Origin: CADEFQ01 sp035433705
Lineage (GTDB): Bacteria > Pseudomonadota > Gammaproteobacteria > Steroidobacterales > Steroidobacteraceae
Reading direction: 5' to 3'
Assembly: GCA_035433705.1 (NCBI GenBank)
Contig: DAORVK010000022.1
Span: forward strand, 1 to 48,217
DNA length: 48,217 nucleotides
This document shows positions 22,914 through 31,338 of this stretch, in pieces (positions within the stretch are counted from its first letter, which is position 1; the number at the start of each line of letters is the position of its first letter). The position numbers were made by a program, and so were the translations under genes. The notes under the pieces were generated by a model, which was given only the letters and a program-made list of their open reading frames with translations, made no database searches and was not told the DNA's origin.

Positions 22914-24927
22914 GTACGGTGTCCGCGTGGTACACCTTCTGCAGCGCCTCGCGGAGGATGGCGGGGTGCACGGCAATGGCACGGTTCTTCGCGGCGTCGA
23001 ACCAGTAGCGGCCCGAGATCGAGTGGATGTTGCCGTCGAACATCAGGCCGACAATGCGACCCTGCGCGTCGATCAACGGGCTGCCCGAGTTCCCGCCGAC
23101 GATATCGTTCGTCGTCGATATGCAGAACGGGGTCTGCATATCGAGCGAGTCGCGCACTTTCAGCCAACTGTCGGGAATGCGAAACGGCGCGCTGCCCGTC
23201 GCGCGCTCGAAGGCCTTCCCGAGATACGTGAACGGCGGGATGTCCCTGCCATCCTCGTTCCAGCCGGCCACCGTGCCGTAGTTGAGGCGCAGCGTGAAAG
23301 TCGCGTCGGGGTAGACGTTTGTGCCATAGACCTTGAAGCGTGCTGCAGCGATTTTCTCCGACGCCGCGGTGATCGGCGCTTCGACCTCGTCCTCGTAGCG
23401 CTTGCGCACTGCGCGCGAGCGCTCGTCGATCGCAAGCGCGAGCCGGATCATCGGGTCGTTCGACGCGGCGATGGCCGCCTCGCCGCCGTCCCACAGCTGC
23501 TTGCGGATGGCCGGGTCGGCGAGCTTCGTCCCAGCGATCAGTTTCGCGGCGAGGCTGTCCGGGGAATCCTTCGCGAGCAATTGGCGCACCACCGGGTGAT
23601 CGGGGCCGAGCCATTCGCGCATCCGTTCGAGCGAGAACGACAGCGTGAGATTCTCGAGCTCCGGGTAGACGGGGATCGCCGCGAGTGTCTGTTGCGCAAG
23701 CCGCGGCAGCGCCGTGTCGGCGTACTCGCGCAGCCGCTCCGTGTTCGGCTTGCCGCGCTCGGCGGCAGCGCGCACGAGCGTGCGGGCGTAGCGGAAGGTC
23801 GCACTGTTGAAGCCGCCGGCTCCTTCGAGGAATAGATACGGCAGATAGAGGCCACGCTCGATCGTCGTCGCCCGTGCGATATCTGCCCATGGGTCGCCGA
23901 ACGAGGCGTCGCCCGCCATTTTCACGCGCAGCGCCTGCTCCGCCTCGCTCTTCGCCTCGAGCAGCGAGTCCTCGTGCAGGGCGTCGAGCAGCTTGCGCCG
24001 CACCTTGATGCCGTTCTCGAGCGAGTTGAGCGGCTCCTCGACGATGCGCGCTGCCGCTTCGCTCCCCTTGCCGTACTGGATGTAACGGCCGCGCAGCTCG
24101 GAATAGCGCAGCAGCCAGTTCGGCAGGACGAGATCGCGCTGGAACTCGAGTTCCGCGCGCGTATCGAGTCGCTCGGTGGAACCGGGGTGGCCGGAGACGA
24201 GCACGAACTCGCCCGCTTCGGGACCCGCAAAGCGGATCGGGAGGTGATCCGGCGTCTTCGCGGGTTTGCCGTTCTCGTAGGCCCGCAGCATCGAGAAATC
24301 GAGCGACCAGCGCGGGAACTGGAAATTGTCCGGGTCGCCGCCGAAAGCGGCGATGTCGGCCTCGGGTGCGAGCACGAGACGCACGTCGTCGTAGCGCTTG
24401 TATTTGTAGAGGAAGTACTGTCCGCCCTGGTAGAGCGTGACGCTCTCGCACTTGAGCCTTGTGCTCTTCTCGCAGGCCTGCTCGAGCTGCGTGAGCGCCT
24501 TCTTGCGCGCCTCGTTCGCTGCGGTCTGATCGAGGCCGCTGATCGCCTGCATCACCTTGTCGGTGACATTTTCCATTGCCTGCAGTACGTCGGCGACCTG
24601 CGTCGCGCACCGCGGCTCGTCATTGCGACTGCGCGAGACGAAGCCCGTCTGCACGAGGCTCTGGTCCCTGGACGACAGGTTCGCGAGACAAGCCTCGACA
24701 CAGTGGTGGTTCGTGAGAATGAGGCCTTCGGGAGAGACGAAGGACGCCGTGCAGTTCGAGAGGCGGATCGTGCTGCGCCGCACCCGGTCAAGCCACGCGC
24801 TGTCGAGGGTGGCGCCGTACTTCGCCTTGACGGCTGCCGCGGGGAAATTGTCGAACGTCCACATGCCCTCGTCGGCAAGCGCCGGTAGCGCGGCGCCGAG
24901 CAGCAGGGCGAGCATTGCTGTACGCAT
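22891..24927 (-). CDS. S46 family dipeptidyl peptidase (DPP7-like)
   Basis: The 678-residue protein has a signal peptide (MLALLLGAALPALA) and then the S46 pattern: DEGMWTFDNFP, LSNCTASFVSPEGLILTNHHC with the catalytic His at 74/75, AFGGDPDNFQFPR, VSGHPGSTERL, and GGNSGSP with catalytic Ser614. Cys59 and Cys76 may form the known disulfide. S46 enzymes release dipeptides from peptide N-termini in the periplasm. The FDGN segment has Gly632 where acid-specific DPP11 enzymes have Arg, so hydrophobic P1 specificity (DPP7 type) is likely; I rely on memory for that residue. The 3' end overlaps the YceI lipoprotein gene. Confidence 0.93.
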   Translation of the reverse strand: MRTAMLALLLGAALPALADEGMWTFDNFPAAAVKAKYGATLDSAWLDRVRRSTIRLSNCTASFVSPEGLILTNHHCVEACLANLSSRDQSLVQTGFVSRSRNDEPRCATQVADVLQAMENVTDKVMQAISGLDQTAANEARKKALTQLEQACEKSTRLKCESVTLYQGGQYFLYKYKRYDDVRLVLAPEADIAAFGGDPDNFQFPRWSLDFSMLRAYENGKPAKTPDHLPIRFAGPEAGEFVLVSGHPGSTERLDTRAELEFQRDLVLPNWLLRYSELRGRYIQYGKGSEAAARIVEEPLNSLENGIKVRRKLLDALHEDSLLEAKSEAEQALRVKMAGDASFGDPWADIARATTIERGLYLPYLFLEGAGGFNSATFRYARTLVRAAAERGKPNTERLREYADTALPRLAQQTLAAIPVYPELENLTLSFSLERMREWLGPDHPVVRQLLAKDSPDSLAAKLIAGTKLADPAIRKQLWDGGEAAIAASNDPMIRLALAIDERSRAVRKRYEDEVEAPITAASEKIAAARFKVYGTNVYPDATFTLRLNYGTVAGWNEDGRDIPPFTYLGKAFERATGSAPFRIPDSWLKVRDSLDMQTPFCISTTNDIVGGNSGSPLIDAQGRIVGLMFDGNIHSISGRYWFDAAKNRAIAVHPAILREALQKVYHADTVLRELGVR

Positions 24928-24956
24928 GATGGCCTCGCAGAAGTGTGAGACCGGCG

Positions 24957-24962
24957 ATTCTA
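24957..24962 (-). promoter_or_regulatory. -10 element of the S46 peptidase gene
   Basis: Minus-strand TAGAAT about 29 bases before the ATG; GAGG lies 7 bases before the ATG. The 123-base gap after the VOC gene means the peptidase probably has its own promoter. Confidence 0.42.
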
Positions 24963-25050
24963 GCGGGCGTGGGGCCTTTCGTGCTCGGCGGACACTGCGC
25001 GGCGGAGCGCGCTTGCGACGAGGCGAGCTGATGGGCGCGTCGACCCGCGG

Positions 25051-25776
25051 TTACCCCGGCGCCAGCAGTATCGCGAGGCCCTCCGGGCTCTCGATCAGCG
25101 CGTAATGCCCGGGATCGAGCGCGGCCGGAAGGTCTGCGGCAAATGGCATGTCGAGCGCCGCGAGGCGCGCGCGACGACCCGCCGGGTCTGCGGCTGTGAA
25201 TACGAGCAGTGGTTGCGCGAAGAAGCGCGGTGTGTGGAAGGCGAGGTTCAGGTGATCGCTTGTGAGCGGCAGACGGCGCCAGGGTGTGTCGTCACTCTCC
25301 GCGTCACTCCCGTCGGCGAGCGCCACGAAGCCGAACGCTTCCCACTGCCGGCGCGCGACGGCAAAATCGCGTGCCGGCAGGCTGTACTCCGCGAGTTCGC
25401 CGCATAGCGACGGTTGGTCGCGGTCGCAGGGCGAGAACGTGCGCGCCTCGAGCACTGTGACCATGTGCCCCGTGGGATCGCGAAAGCCGGCTTCGTTGAA
25501 GACTTCGTCACCCGTGCGGCGAAAGGCGATCTCGACGCCTGTGGCCTCGATTGCAGCGATGTGCCGGGCGACTCGCGCCCGCACGAACGTGAGCGAGGGC
25601 GACGCGAAACGGTACTGGTGCAGCCCGATCACGCAGCGGCCGTCGGTGAGCACGCCGTAAGGATGCGACCAGACGTCGCTCGTCACACATTGCGTGAATC
25701 CGAGCCGCTCATAGAACTCCACCGATGCGCGGATGTCATCGGTTGCAACCGACAGCTCGAGGAACCGGCCGAGCAT
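25051..25776 (-). CDS. Two-domain VOC-superfamily protein
   Basis: The 241-residue protein holds two VOC repeats. The first (about 5-112) has FLELSVATDDIRASVEFYERLGF, VLTDGRCVIGLHQY and FRDPTGHMVTVLEA. The second (about 125-241) has EYSLPARDFAVARRQWEAFGF and DHLNLAFHTPRFF and ends with a rule-breaking SPEGLAILLAPG. The metal-ligand pattern is incomplete in the second half. It starts 15 bases after hemH on the same strand and is probably in the same transcript. Substrate unknown. Confidence 0.84.
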   Translation of the reverse strand: MLGRFLELSVATDDIRASVEFYERLGFTQCVTSDVWSHPYGVLTDGRCVIGLHQYRFASPSLTFVRARVARHIAAIEATGVEIAFRRTGDEVFNEAGFRDPTGHMVTVLEARTFSPCDRDQPSLCGELAEYSLPARDFAVARRQWEAFGFVALADGSDAESDDTPWRRLPLTSDHLNLAFHTPRFFAQPLLVFTAADPAGRRARLAALDMPFAADLPAALDPGHYALIESPEGLAILLAPG

Positions 25777-25791
25777 GCGCGGGCGCGATAG

Positions 25792-26871
25792 TCAGCTGCT
25801 CGACACGACGCGCGGAAAAGCGCCCGCGGCGCGCGCGGCGGCAGCGCCGATCCAGCCGCGCGTGTGAAGGGCGACGAGACGACTGAGCGCCTGGACATGC
25901 TCGGGTCGCGCATTGAGCGCCGCCACATAATCGAGACGCGTACCACCGGCACGCAGGAAGCGCGCACGATCTTCGACTTCGATCTCCTCGAGCGTCTCGA
26001 GGCAGTCGATCGCGAAGCCTGGGCAGGCGACGGTAGCGGTGTGCACGCCGCGCGCCGGCAGGGACTCGAGCACTTCCTCGGTATAGGGGCGCAACCAGCT
26101 GCCGCCGCCGAAGCGCGACTGGAAGGCGACGCTCCACTCGCCGTCGTGCAGCCGCAACGCATCGGCGAGCTGCTGCGCGGTCGCGTGACAGCGCTTGTGA
26201 TACGGATCGCCCTTGTCGCAGTAGGCGCTCGGCACGCCATGCCACGAGAGCAGCAGATGCCCGGTGCGCCCGTGCGCGGCCCAGTGTGCGGCGATGCTCG
26301 CGCGCAGCGCCTCGATGTAGCCGTCGTCATCGTGGTAATCGGCGATGTAGCGCAGTTCCGGCGCCCAGCGCAGCCTGCCGAGCACGCCGGCCACCTTGTC
26401 GTAGACCGCACCGGTCGTCACGCCGCAGTACTGCGGAAAGAGCGGCACGACGAGGAGACGACGTGCGCCGCTGTCGATCAGCCCCAGAATGGCGCTCTCT
26501 ATCGACGGGCTCGAATAGAGCATGCCGATGGCGACCGGGACCGGTGAGGCGACCCGCTGCGCAAGTTCGCTTTCGAGGCCCGCACGCAGTGATTCCGACA
26601 GTGACAGCAGCGGCGAGCGGCCCGCCGCGAACATTTCGCGATACTTGCGTGCGCTGCGCAGCGGCCGGATCGGCAGGATGAGGCCATGCAGGATCGGCAA
26701 CCACAACCAGCGGGGCAGCTCGACGACCCGCGGATCGGACAGAAGGCTGCCGAGAAAGCGGCGGATATCGCGCACCGAGGCCGAGTCTGGCGACCCTGAA
26801 TTGACGAGCAGCACGCCGACGCGTTCGTTGCCGTCGTGCGGGAAACCCGGCGTGCCGAGGAATTGCGGCAT
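25792..26871 (-). CDS. hemH: Ferrochelatase
   Basis: The 359-residue enzyme inserts Fe2+ into protoporphyrin IX, the last step of protohaem synthesis. It shows GVLLVNSGSPDSASVRDIRRFL, VPLFPQYCGVTTGAVYDKV, LLLSWHGVPSAYCDKGDPY with the catalytic His, SRFGGGSWLRPYTEEVLESL, and CPGFAIDCLETLEEIEVE with the catalytic Glu. All expected motifs are present at the usual length. It lies inside a run of catabolic genes: 12 bases after the succinate-semialdehyde dehydrogenase gene and 15 bases before a VOC gene. No other haem genes are in the window. Confidence 0.96.
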   Translation of the reverse strand: MPQFLGTPGFPHDGNERVGVLLVNSGSPDSASVRDIRRFLGSLLSDPRVVELPRWLWLPILHGLILPIRPLRSARKYREMFAAGRSPLLSLSESLRAGLESELAQRVASPVPVAIGMLYSSPSIESAILGLIDSGARRLLVVPLFPQYCGVTTGAVYDKVAGVLGRLRWAPELRYIADYHDDDGYIEALRASIAAHWAAHGRTGHLLLSWHGVPSAYCDKGDPYHKRCHATAQQLADALRLHDGEWSVAFQSRFGGGSWLRPYTEEVLESLPARGVHTATVACPGFAIDCLETLEEIEVEDRARFLRAGGTRLDYVAALNARPEHVQALSRLVALHTRGWIGAAAARAAGAFPRVVSSS

Positions 26872-26883
26872 GAGACTCTCGCG

Positions 26884-28338
26884 TCAGGCGACGCCGCCGA
26901 CGCACACGTACTTGAGTTCGGTGTAGTCGAGTATGCCGTACTTCGAACCCTCGCGGCCAAAGCCGGACTCCTTGATGCCGCCGAAGGGTGCCACTTCAGT
27001 CGAGATGATGCCGGTGTTGACGCCAACGATGCCGTACTCGAGGCCTTCCTGCACGCGCCAGGAGCGCGCGAGATCGCGCGTGTAGAAGTATGCGGCCAGC
27101 CCGAACTCGGTGTCGTTCGCCATCGCGAGCGCCTCGGCTTCCGTCCTGAAGCGAAAGAGCGGCGCAACGGGGCCGAAAGTTTCCTCGCGCGCGACCATCA
27201 TGTTCGGCGTCACGTTTGTGAGGATGGTTGGCTGGAAGAACGTGCCACCGAGGGCGTGGCGCTTGCCACCGTAGGTGACCTGCGCGCCGTTCGCCACGGC
27301 GTCGTTGATGTGCTCCTCGACCTTCGCGAGCGCCTTCGCGTCGATCAGCGGCCCCTGATCGGTGACCTCCTTCAGGCCGTCGCCGACCCTCAGCAGCGCC
27401 ACTGCCTCGGTGAGCTTCGCGGTAAAGGCATCGTAGATGCCTTCCTGCACCAGCAGGCGGTTAGCGCACACACAAGTCTGGCCGGTATTGCGGTACTTGC
27501 TCGCGATCGCCCCCTGCACGGCAACGTCGAGGTCGGCGTCGTCGAACACGATGAAGGGTGCATTGCCGCCGAGCTCGAGCGACAGCTTCTTGAGCGTGCC
27601 CGCGCACTGCACCATCAGCTTCTTGCCGATTTCGGTCGAGCCCGTAAAAGTGACCTTGCGCACGATCGGATTTGCAGTCATCTCGCCGCCGATTTCGGTG
27701 GCGCTGCCGGTCAGGATGCTGAAGACACCCGCGGGCACGCCCGCGCGAGTGGCGAGCTCGGCCATCGCAAGCGCCGAGTAGGGCGTTTGCGTGGCGGGCT
27801 TGCACACGAACGTGCAACCCGCGGCGAGCGCAGGCCCGGCCTTGCGCGTGATCATCGCGGAAGGGAAATTCCACGGCGTGATCGCCGCGACCACGCCGAC
27901 CGGCTGGCGCAGCACGAGGAGGCGCTTGTCGGGCTGGTGGCCGGGGATCACATCGCCGTAGAGGCGCTTGCCCTCTTCGCCGAACCATTCAAGGAAGGAG
28001 GCCGCGTAGGCGATCTCGCCTTTCGATTCCGCGAGTGGCTTGCCCTGCTCGGCGGTCATCAGTGTTGCGAGATCCTCCTGGTTTGCGAGCATCAGGTCGC
28101 TCCAGCGCCGCAGGATGGCGCCGCGGTCCTTCGCGGTGCGCGCGGCCCACGCGGGGAACGCGCGCGCCGCCGCTTCGATCGCCCGGCGCGTTTCCGCTGC
28201 GCCGGCGTTCGGTACGGTGCCCAGCTTCTCACCGGAGGCAGGATTGACGACGTCGAGCGCGCGCTTCGAGTCCGCATCGACCCACTGGCCGTCGATATAG
28301 CACTGTTGTCGCAACAGCGACGTATCCTGCAATTTCAT
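26884..28338 (-). CDS. gabD: NAD(P)-dependent succinate-semialdehyde dehydrogenase (aldehyde dehydrogenase family)
   Basis: The 484-residue protein starts at the ATG at 28338 (KLQDTSLLRQQCYIDGQWV), a classic GabD opening. Other family segments are ITPWNFPSAMITRKAGPALAAG, FTGSTEIGKKLM, LELGGNAPFIVFDDADLD with the catalytic Glu, GQTCVCANR with the catalytic Cys, and PFGGIKESGFGREGSKYG. GabD-type enzymes oxidise succinate semialdehyde to succinate; glutarate semialdehyde is also possible. There is no gabT in the window. It sits 17 bases after the dienelactone hydrolase gene, so it may serve an aromatic or lipid breakdown route instead of GABA use. Confidence 0.92.
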   Translation of the reverse strand: MKLQDTSLLRQQCYIDGQWVDADSKRALDVVNPASGEKLGTVPNAGAAETRRAIEAAARAFPAWAARTAKDRGAILRRWSDLMLANQEDLATLMTAEQGKPLAESKGEIAYAASFLEWFGEEGKRLYGDVIPGHQPDKRLLVLRQPVGVVAAITPWNFPSAMITRKAGPALAAGCTFVCKPATQTPYSALAMAELATRAGVPAGVFSILTGSATEIGGEMTANPIVRKVTFTGSTEIGKKLMVQCAGTLKKLSLELGGNAPFIVFDDADLDVAVQGAIASKYRNTGQTCVCANRLLVQEGIYDAFTAKLTEAVALLRVGDGLKEVTDQGPLIDAKALAKVEEHINDAVANGAQVTYGGKRHALGGTFFQPTILTNVTPNMMVAREETFGPVAPLFRFRTEAEALAMANDTEFGLAAYFYTRDLARSWRVQEGLEYGIVGVNTGIISTEVAPFGGIKESGFGREGSKYGILDYTELKYVCVGGVA

Positions 28339-28355
28339 GGCGCGATCCCCGATGG

Positions 28356-29021
28356 TCAACCGACGAACCCGGCGAAGAAAGTGAGCGTGCGTTCCAGCGC
28401 GAGCTGCGCACTCGAAGCGTCATACTGCGCGCGGTCGGCATTGCCGAAAGCGTGATCCGCGGGATAAGTGTGGAACACGCCCGCCGGGTGCACGGCGCGG
28501 ATCTTTTCGATGATCGCGGGCGGGATGCTCATGTCCTTCTCGCCGAAATGATAAATGACAGGGCACTTCGGAGCCTCGTCGAAATACTTCGGAATGCTGG
28601 CTCCGTAATAGCAGGCGGCCGCGGCCACCGGCAGCTGGCACGCCGCGACGTATGCGACGGCGCCGCCCCAGCAGAAGCCCACGATGCCGACCTTCCCTGA
28701 GCCCTTCACGGCGTTGACGGCGGCACTGATGTCGGCGAGGAACTGATCCTTGCCCACCTGCTTCATGTAGCCGATGCCTTCCTGCATCGTCTCGGCCGTG
28801 TAGCCGAGTTCGATGCCGCGACGCACGCGGTCGAAGAGGGCGGGTGCGATTGTGGTGTAGCCCTGCGCAGCGTAGCGGTCGGCGGCTGCCCGGACGCTGT
28901 GGTTCACGCCGAAAATCTCCTGGATCACGACGACGGCGCCGCGCGGCTTGCCGCGCGGCGCGGCGAGGTACGCCTGGAACTCGTGGCCGTCGCGGGCCAT
29001 CAGCGTAGTGAAATCACCCAT
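28356..29021 (-). CDS. Dienelactone hydrolase family protein
   Basis: The 221-residue alpha/beta-hydrolase has GAVVVIQEIFGVNHSVRAAAD, the nucleophile elbow GIVGFCWGGAVAY (Cys as nucleophile, as in dienelactone hydrolase), CPVIYHFGEKDMSIP for the acid and HTYPADHAFGNADRA for the His. In chlorocatechol breakdown the enzyme opens dienelactone; many relatives act on other esters. It lies between the fumarylacetoacetate hydrolase-like gene (19 bases upstream) and gabD. True substrate unknown. Confidence 0.91.
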   Translation of the reverse strand: MGDFTTLMARDGHEFQAYLAAPRGKPRGAVVVIQEIFGVNHSVRAAADRYAAQGYTTIAPALFDRVRRGIELGYTAETMQEGIGYMKQVGKDQFLADISAAVNAVKGSGKVGIVGFCWGGAVAYVAACQLPVAAAACYYGASIPKYFDEAPKCPVIYHFGEKDMSIPPAIIEKIRAVHPAGVFHTYPADHAFGNADRAQYDASSAQLALERTLTFFAGFVG

Positions 29022-29040
29022 GTTCCCGAGGATACCGCGG

Positions 29041-30021
29041 TCAGGAAGCGCGAACCACGCGTTGATCTATGGCCCCGAAAATGCTGTGGCCGGTCGTGTC
29101 GAACATCTCGATGCGCACGCGATCGCCGAAGCGCAGGAACGGTGTTTCCGGCCGGCCGCCGGCCAGCACCTCGAGCGTGCGCTTCTCGGCAAGACAGCTC
29201 GAGCCGCGGCTGCGATCGTAGTTCGACACGGTGCCCGAGCCGACGATGGCGCCCGCGCCGAGGCGCCGCGTGCGTGCCGCATGTGCTATGAGCTGCGGAA
29301 AACTGAAGGTCATGTCGACGCCGGCATCGGGCGCGCCGAACGGCGCCTCGTTGATGCGGCTCACCAGCGGCAGGTGGACCTTGCCGTCGCGCCACGCGTC
29401 GCCCAGTTCGTCGGGCGTGACGGCGACTGGCGAGAACGCGGTCGCAGGCTTTGACTGATAAAAGCCGAAACCCTTTGCAAGCTCGCCGGGAATCAGGTTG
29501 CGCAGCGACCAGTCGTTGACGAGCGTGAGCAGCCGGATATGCCCCGCTGCGACCTGCGGCGACACGCCCATGGGCACGTCGTCGACGATCACCGCGATTT
29601 CCGCCTCGAGGTCGATGCCGAAGTCCTCGCTCATGAACGGCGCGTCGTCGGTGGGGCCGAGCAGGTCGTCGGAGCCGCCCTGGTAGATGAGGGGGTCGGT
29701 CCAGAATGACGCCGGCATCTCTGCGCCGCGCGCTTGGCGTACGAGTTCCACGTGGTTCACGTACGCGCTGCCGTCGACCCAATGATGGGCGCGGGGAAGC
29801 GGCGCCGCGCAGGCTCGCGGATCGAAGGGTTTCGCGGCCGCCACGGTGCCCGCCTCGAGGCGCGCCGCGAGCGCTGCGAGCTGTGGTGCAACCGTGGCCC
29901 ATTCGTCGAGCGCGGCCTGCAGGGTCGCCGCAATGCCTTCGGCTACAACGCAGTGCGTCAGGTCATGGCTCACGACGACGAGGCGGCCGTCGCGGCCGCT
30001 TTTCAGGCTCGCAAGTTTCAT
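29041..30021 (-). CDS. Fumarylacetoacetate hydrolase family protein
   Basis: The 326-residue protein starts at the ATG at 30021 (KLASLKSGRDGRLVVVSHDL). It has the FAH fold core: YQGGSDDLLGPTDDAPF, DFGIDLEAEIAVIVDDVPMG with metal-binding acidic residues, LVNDWSLRNLIPGELAKGFGF and GAGAIVGSGTVSNYD. The length and N-terminus match the UGP-type FAH subgroup that cleaves C-C bonds in acylpyruvates, the final step of tyrosine or related aromatic breakdown. Its start overlaps the thiolase stop by 4 bases (ATGA). Genes for homogentisate steps are not in the window, so the pathway is not fixed. Confidence 0.9.
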   Translation of the reverse strand: MKLASLKSGRDGRLVVVSHDLTHCVVAEGIAATLQAALDEWATVAPQLAALAARLEAGTVAAAKPFDPRACAAPLPRAHHWVDGSAYVNHVELVRQARGAEMPASFWTDPLIYQGGSDDLLGPTDDAPFMSEDFGIDLEAEIAVIVDDVPMGVSPQVAAGHIRLLTLVNDWSLRNLIPGELAKGFGFYQSKPATAFSPVAVTPDELGDAWRDGKVHLPLVSRINEAPFGAPDAGVDMTFSFPQLIAHAARTRRLGAGAIVGSGTVSNYDRSRGSSCLAEKRTLEVLAGGRPETPFLRFGDRVRIEMFDTTGHSIFGAIDQRVVRAS

Positions 30022-31325
30022 GTAAAGGGGTGAGTGGGACGCTCGAGAATGGCCGTGACTCCCATCCCTCCGGCCGTGCATACCGAAATGAGACCCCGGC
30101 GCGCCCGCGGACTCTCGGCGAGCATCTTCGCGAGCGTCGCGACGATGCGCGTGCCGGTGGCGGCGAACGGGTGACCGATCGCGACGCTGCCGCCCTTGAG
30201 ATTCAGCTTCGCGCGATCGATGCTGCCGAGCGGTCGTTCCAGGCCGAGGCGTTCGCGGCAGAAATCGGCGGACTCCCACGCGGCGAGCGTGCACAGCACC
30301 TGCGCCTCGAAGGCTTCGTGGATTTCGTAGAAGTCGAAATCCTGCAGCGTGAGGCCCGCATCCTTCAGCATCGCGGGAACGGCATAAGCCGGCGCCATCA
30401 GCAGGCCCTCGTGACCGCTCACATAGTCGACGGCCCAGGCCTTGCCGTAGGTGAGCCACGCGAGCACGGGAAGCCCGCGCGCTGTCGCCCACTCTTCGGA
30501 GGCAAGCAATACCGCGGAGGCGCCGTCCGTGAGCGGCGTGCTGTTGCCCGCCGTGAGGGTACCCGCGGCGCTGCGATCGAACGAAGGCTGCAGTTTCGCG
30601 AGCTTCTCGAGCGAGGTGTCGGCGCGGACGTTGTTGTCGATCGCGAGCCCTTCATGGTCGACGACGAGATCGCCGTAAAAGCCCGCCTGCCAGGCCGCTG
30701 CGGCCTTCATGTGGCTCGCGAGGGCGAGCTGGTCCTGCGCCTCCCGCGAAATGCTCCACGTCTTCGCCATCTGCTCGCAGTGCTCGCCCATCGACAGGCC
30801 CGTGCGCGGTTCGACGACCGCGGGCATCACCGGCTTGAAGTCGCGCGGGCGCAGACCAAAGAACGGCGCGACGCGCGCACCGAAGCCGCGCCCACGGTAG
30901 CTGCGCAGCAGCTTCTGCTGGAAGGAGCGCGGGTAGACGATCGGCACGTCACTCACCGAGTCGACGCCGCCCGCGATACCCGCGTCGATCTGCCCGAGCG
31001 CGATCTTCCCGCCGATGAGGATCGCGGCCTCGAGGCTTGTGCCGCAGGCGCGCTGGATATCGAGCCCCGGCGTGTGCGGGTCGAGTCCGCTCGACAGTAC
31101 GCATTCGCGTACGAGATTGAAGTCCCGCGAGTGCTTGATCGTGGCGCCCGCAATTACGTCGCCGAGGCGCACTCCCGCGAGATTGAACTTCGCCACGAGC
31201 GTGCGCAGCACAGCGGACAGCATGTCCTGGTTGCCGACTGCAGCGTAGGCGCCGTGCGCCCTCGCGAACGGGATGCGCTGGCCGCCGACGATGGCGACGC
31301 GTCTTATGGCAGAACCTGCGAGCAT
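30018..31325 (-). CDS. Thiolase (acetyl-CoA C-acyltransferase)
   Basis: The 435-residue enzyme starts at the ATG at 31325 (LAGSAIRRVAIVGGQRIPFA). It has DIQRACGTSLEAAI with the acylated Cys, NSTPLTDGASAVLLASEEWA, YEIHEAFEAQVL with the His, LNLKGGSVAIGHPFAATG and SVCTAGGMGVTAIL with the proton-donor Cys. The length and the CGTS and HEAF forms fit the FadI-like branch, so it probably cleaves 3-ketoacyl-CoA in beta-oxidation. It is the first gene of the minus-strand run and diverges from the MATE gene with 10 bases between the chosen starts. Confidence 0.92.
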   Translation of the reverse strand: MLAGSAIRRVAIVGGQRIPFARAHGAYAAVGNQDMLSAVLRTLVAKFNLAGVRLGDVIAGATIKHSRDFNLVRECVLSSGLDPHTPGLDIQRACGTSLEAAILIGGKIALGQIDAGIAGGVDSVSDVPIVYPRSFQQKLLRSYRGRGFGARVAPFFGLRPRDFKPVMPAVVEPRTGLSMGEHCEQMAKTWSISREAQDQLALASHMKAAAAWQAGFYGDLVVDHEGLAIDNNVRADTSLEKLAKLQPSFDRSAAGTLTAGNSTPLTDGASAVLLASEEWATARGLPVLAWLTYGKAWAVDYVSGHEGLLMAPAYAVPAMLKDAGLTLQDFDFYEIHEAFEAQVLCTLAAWESADFCRERLGLERPLGSIDRAKLNLKGGSVAIGHPFAATGTRIVATLAKMLAESPRARRGLISVCTAGGMGVTAILERPTHPFT

Positions 31326-31338
31326 AGTCGGTAGAATG
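31323..31338. promoter_or_regulatory. Mirror-placed -10-like elements between thiolase and MATE genes
   Basis: Plus-strand CATAGT (31323-31328) ends 7 bases before the ATG at 31336; minus-strand CATTCT (31333-31338) ends 7 bases before the ATG at 31325. Both are weak hexamers, but the equal 7-base spacing matches other genes here. Confidence 0.3.

Noticed and set aside
26836..28455. Open frame of 539 codons on the plus strand opposite gabD
   Set aside because: Shadow of a clear aldehyde dehydrogenase gene; composition typical of antisense frames.
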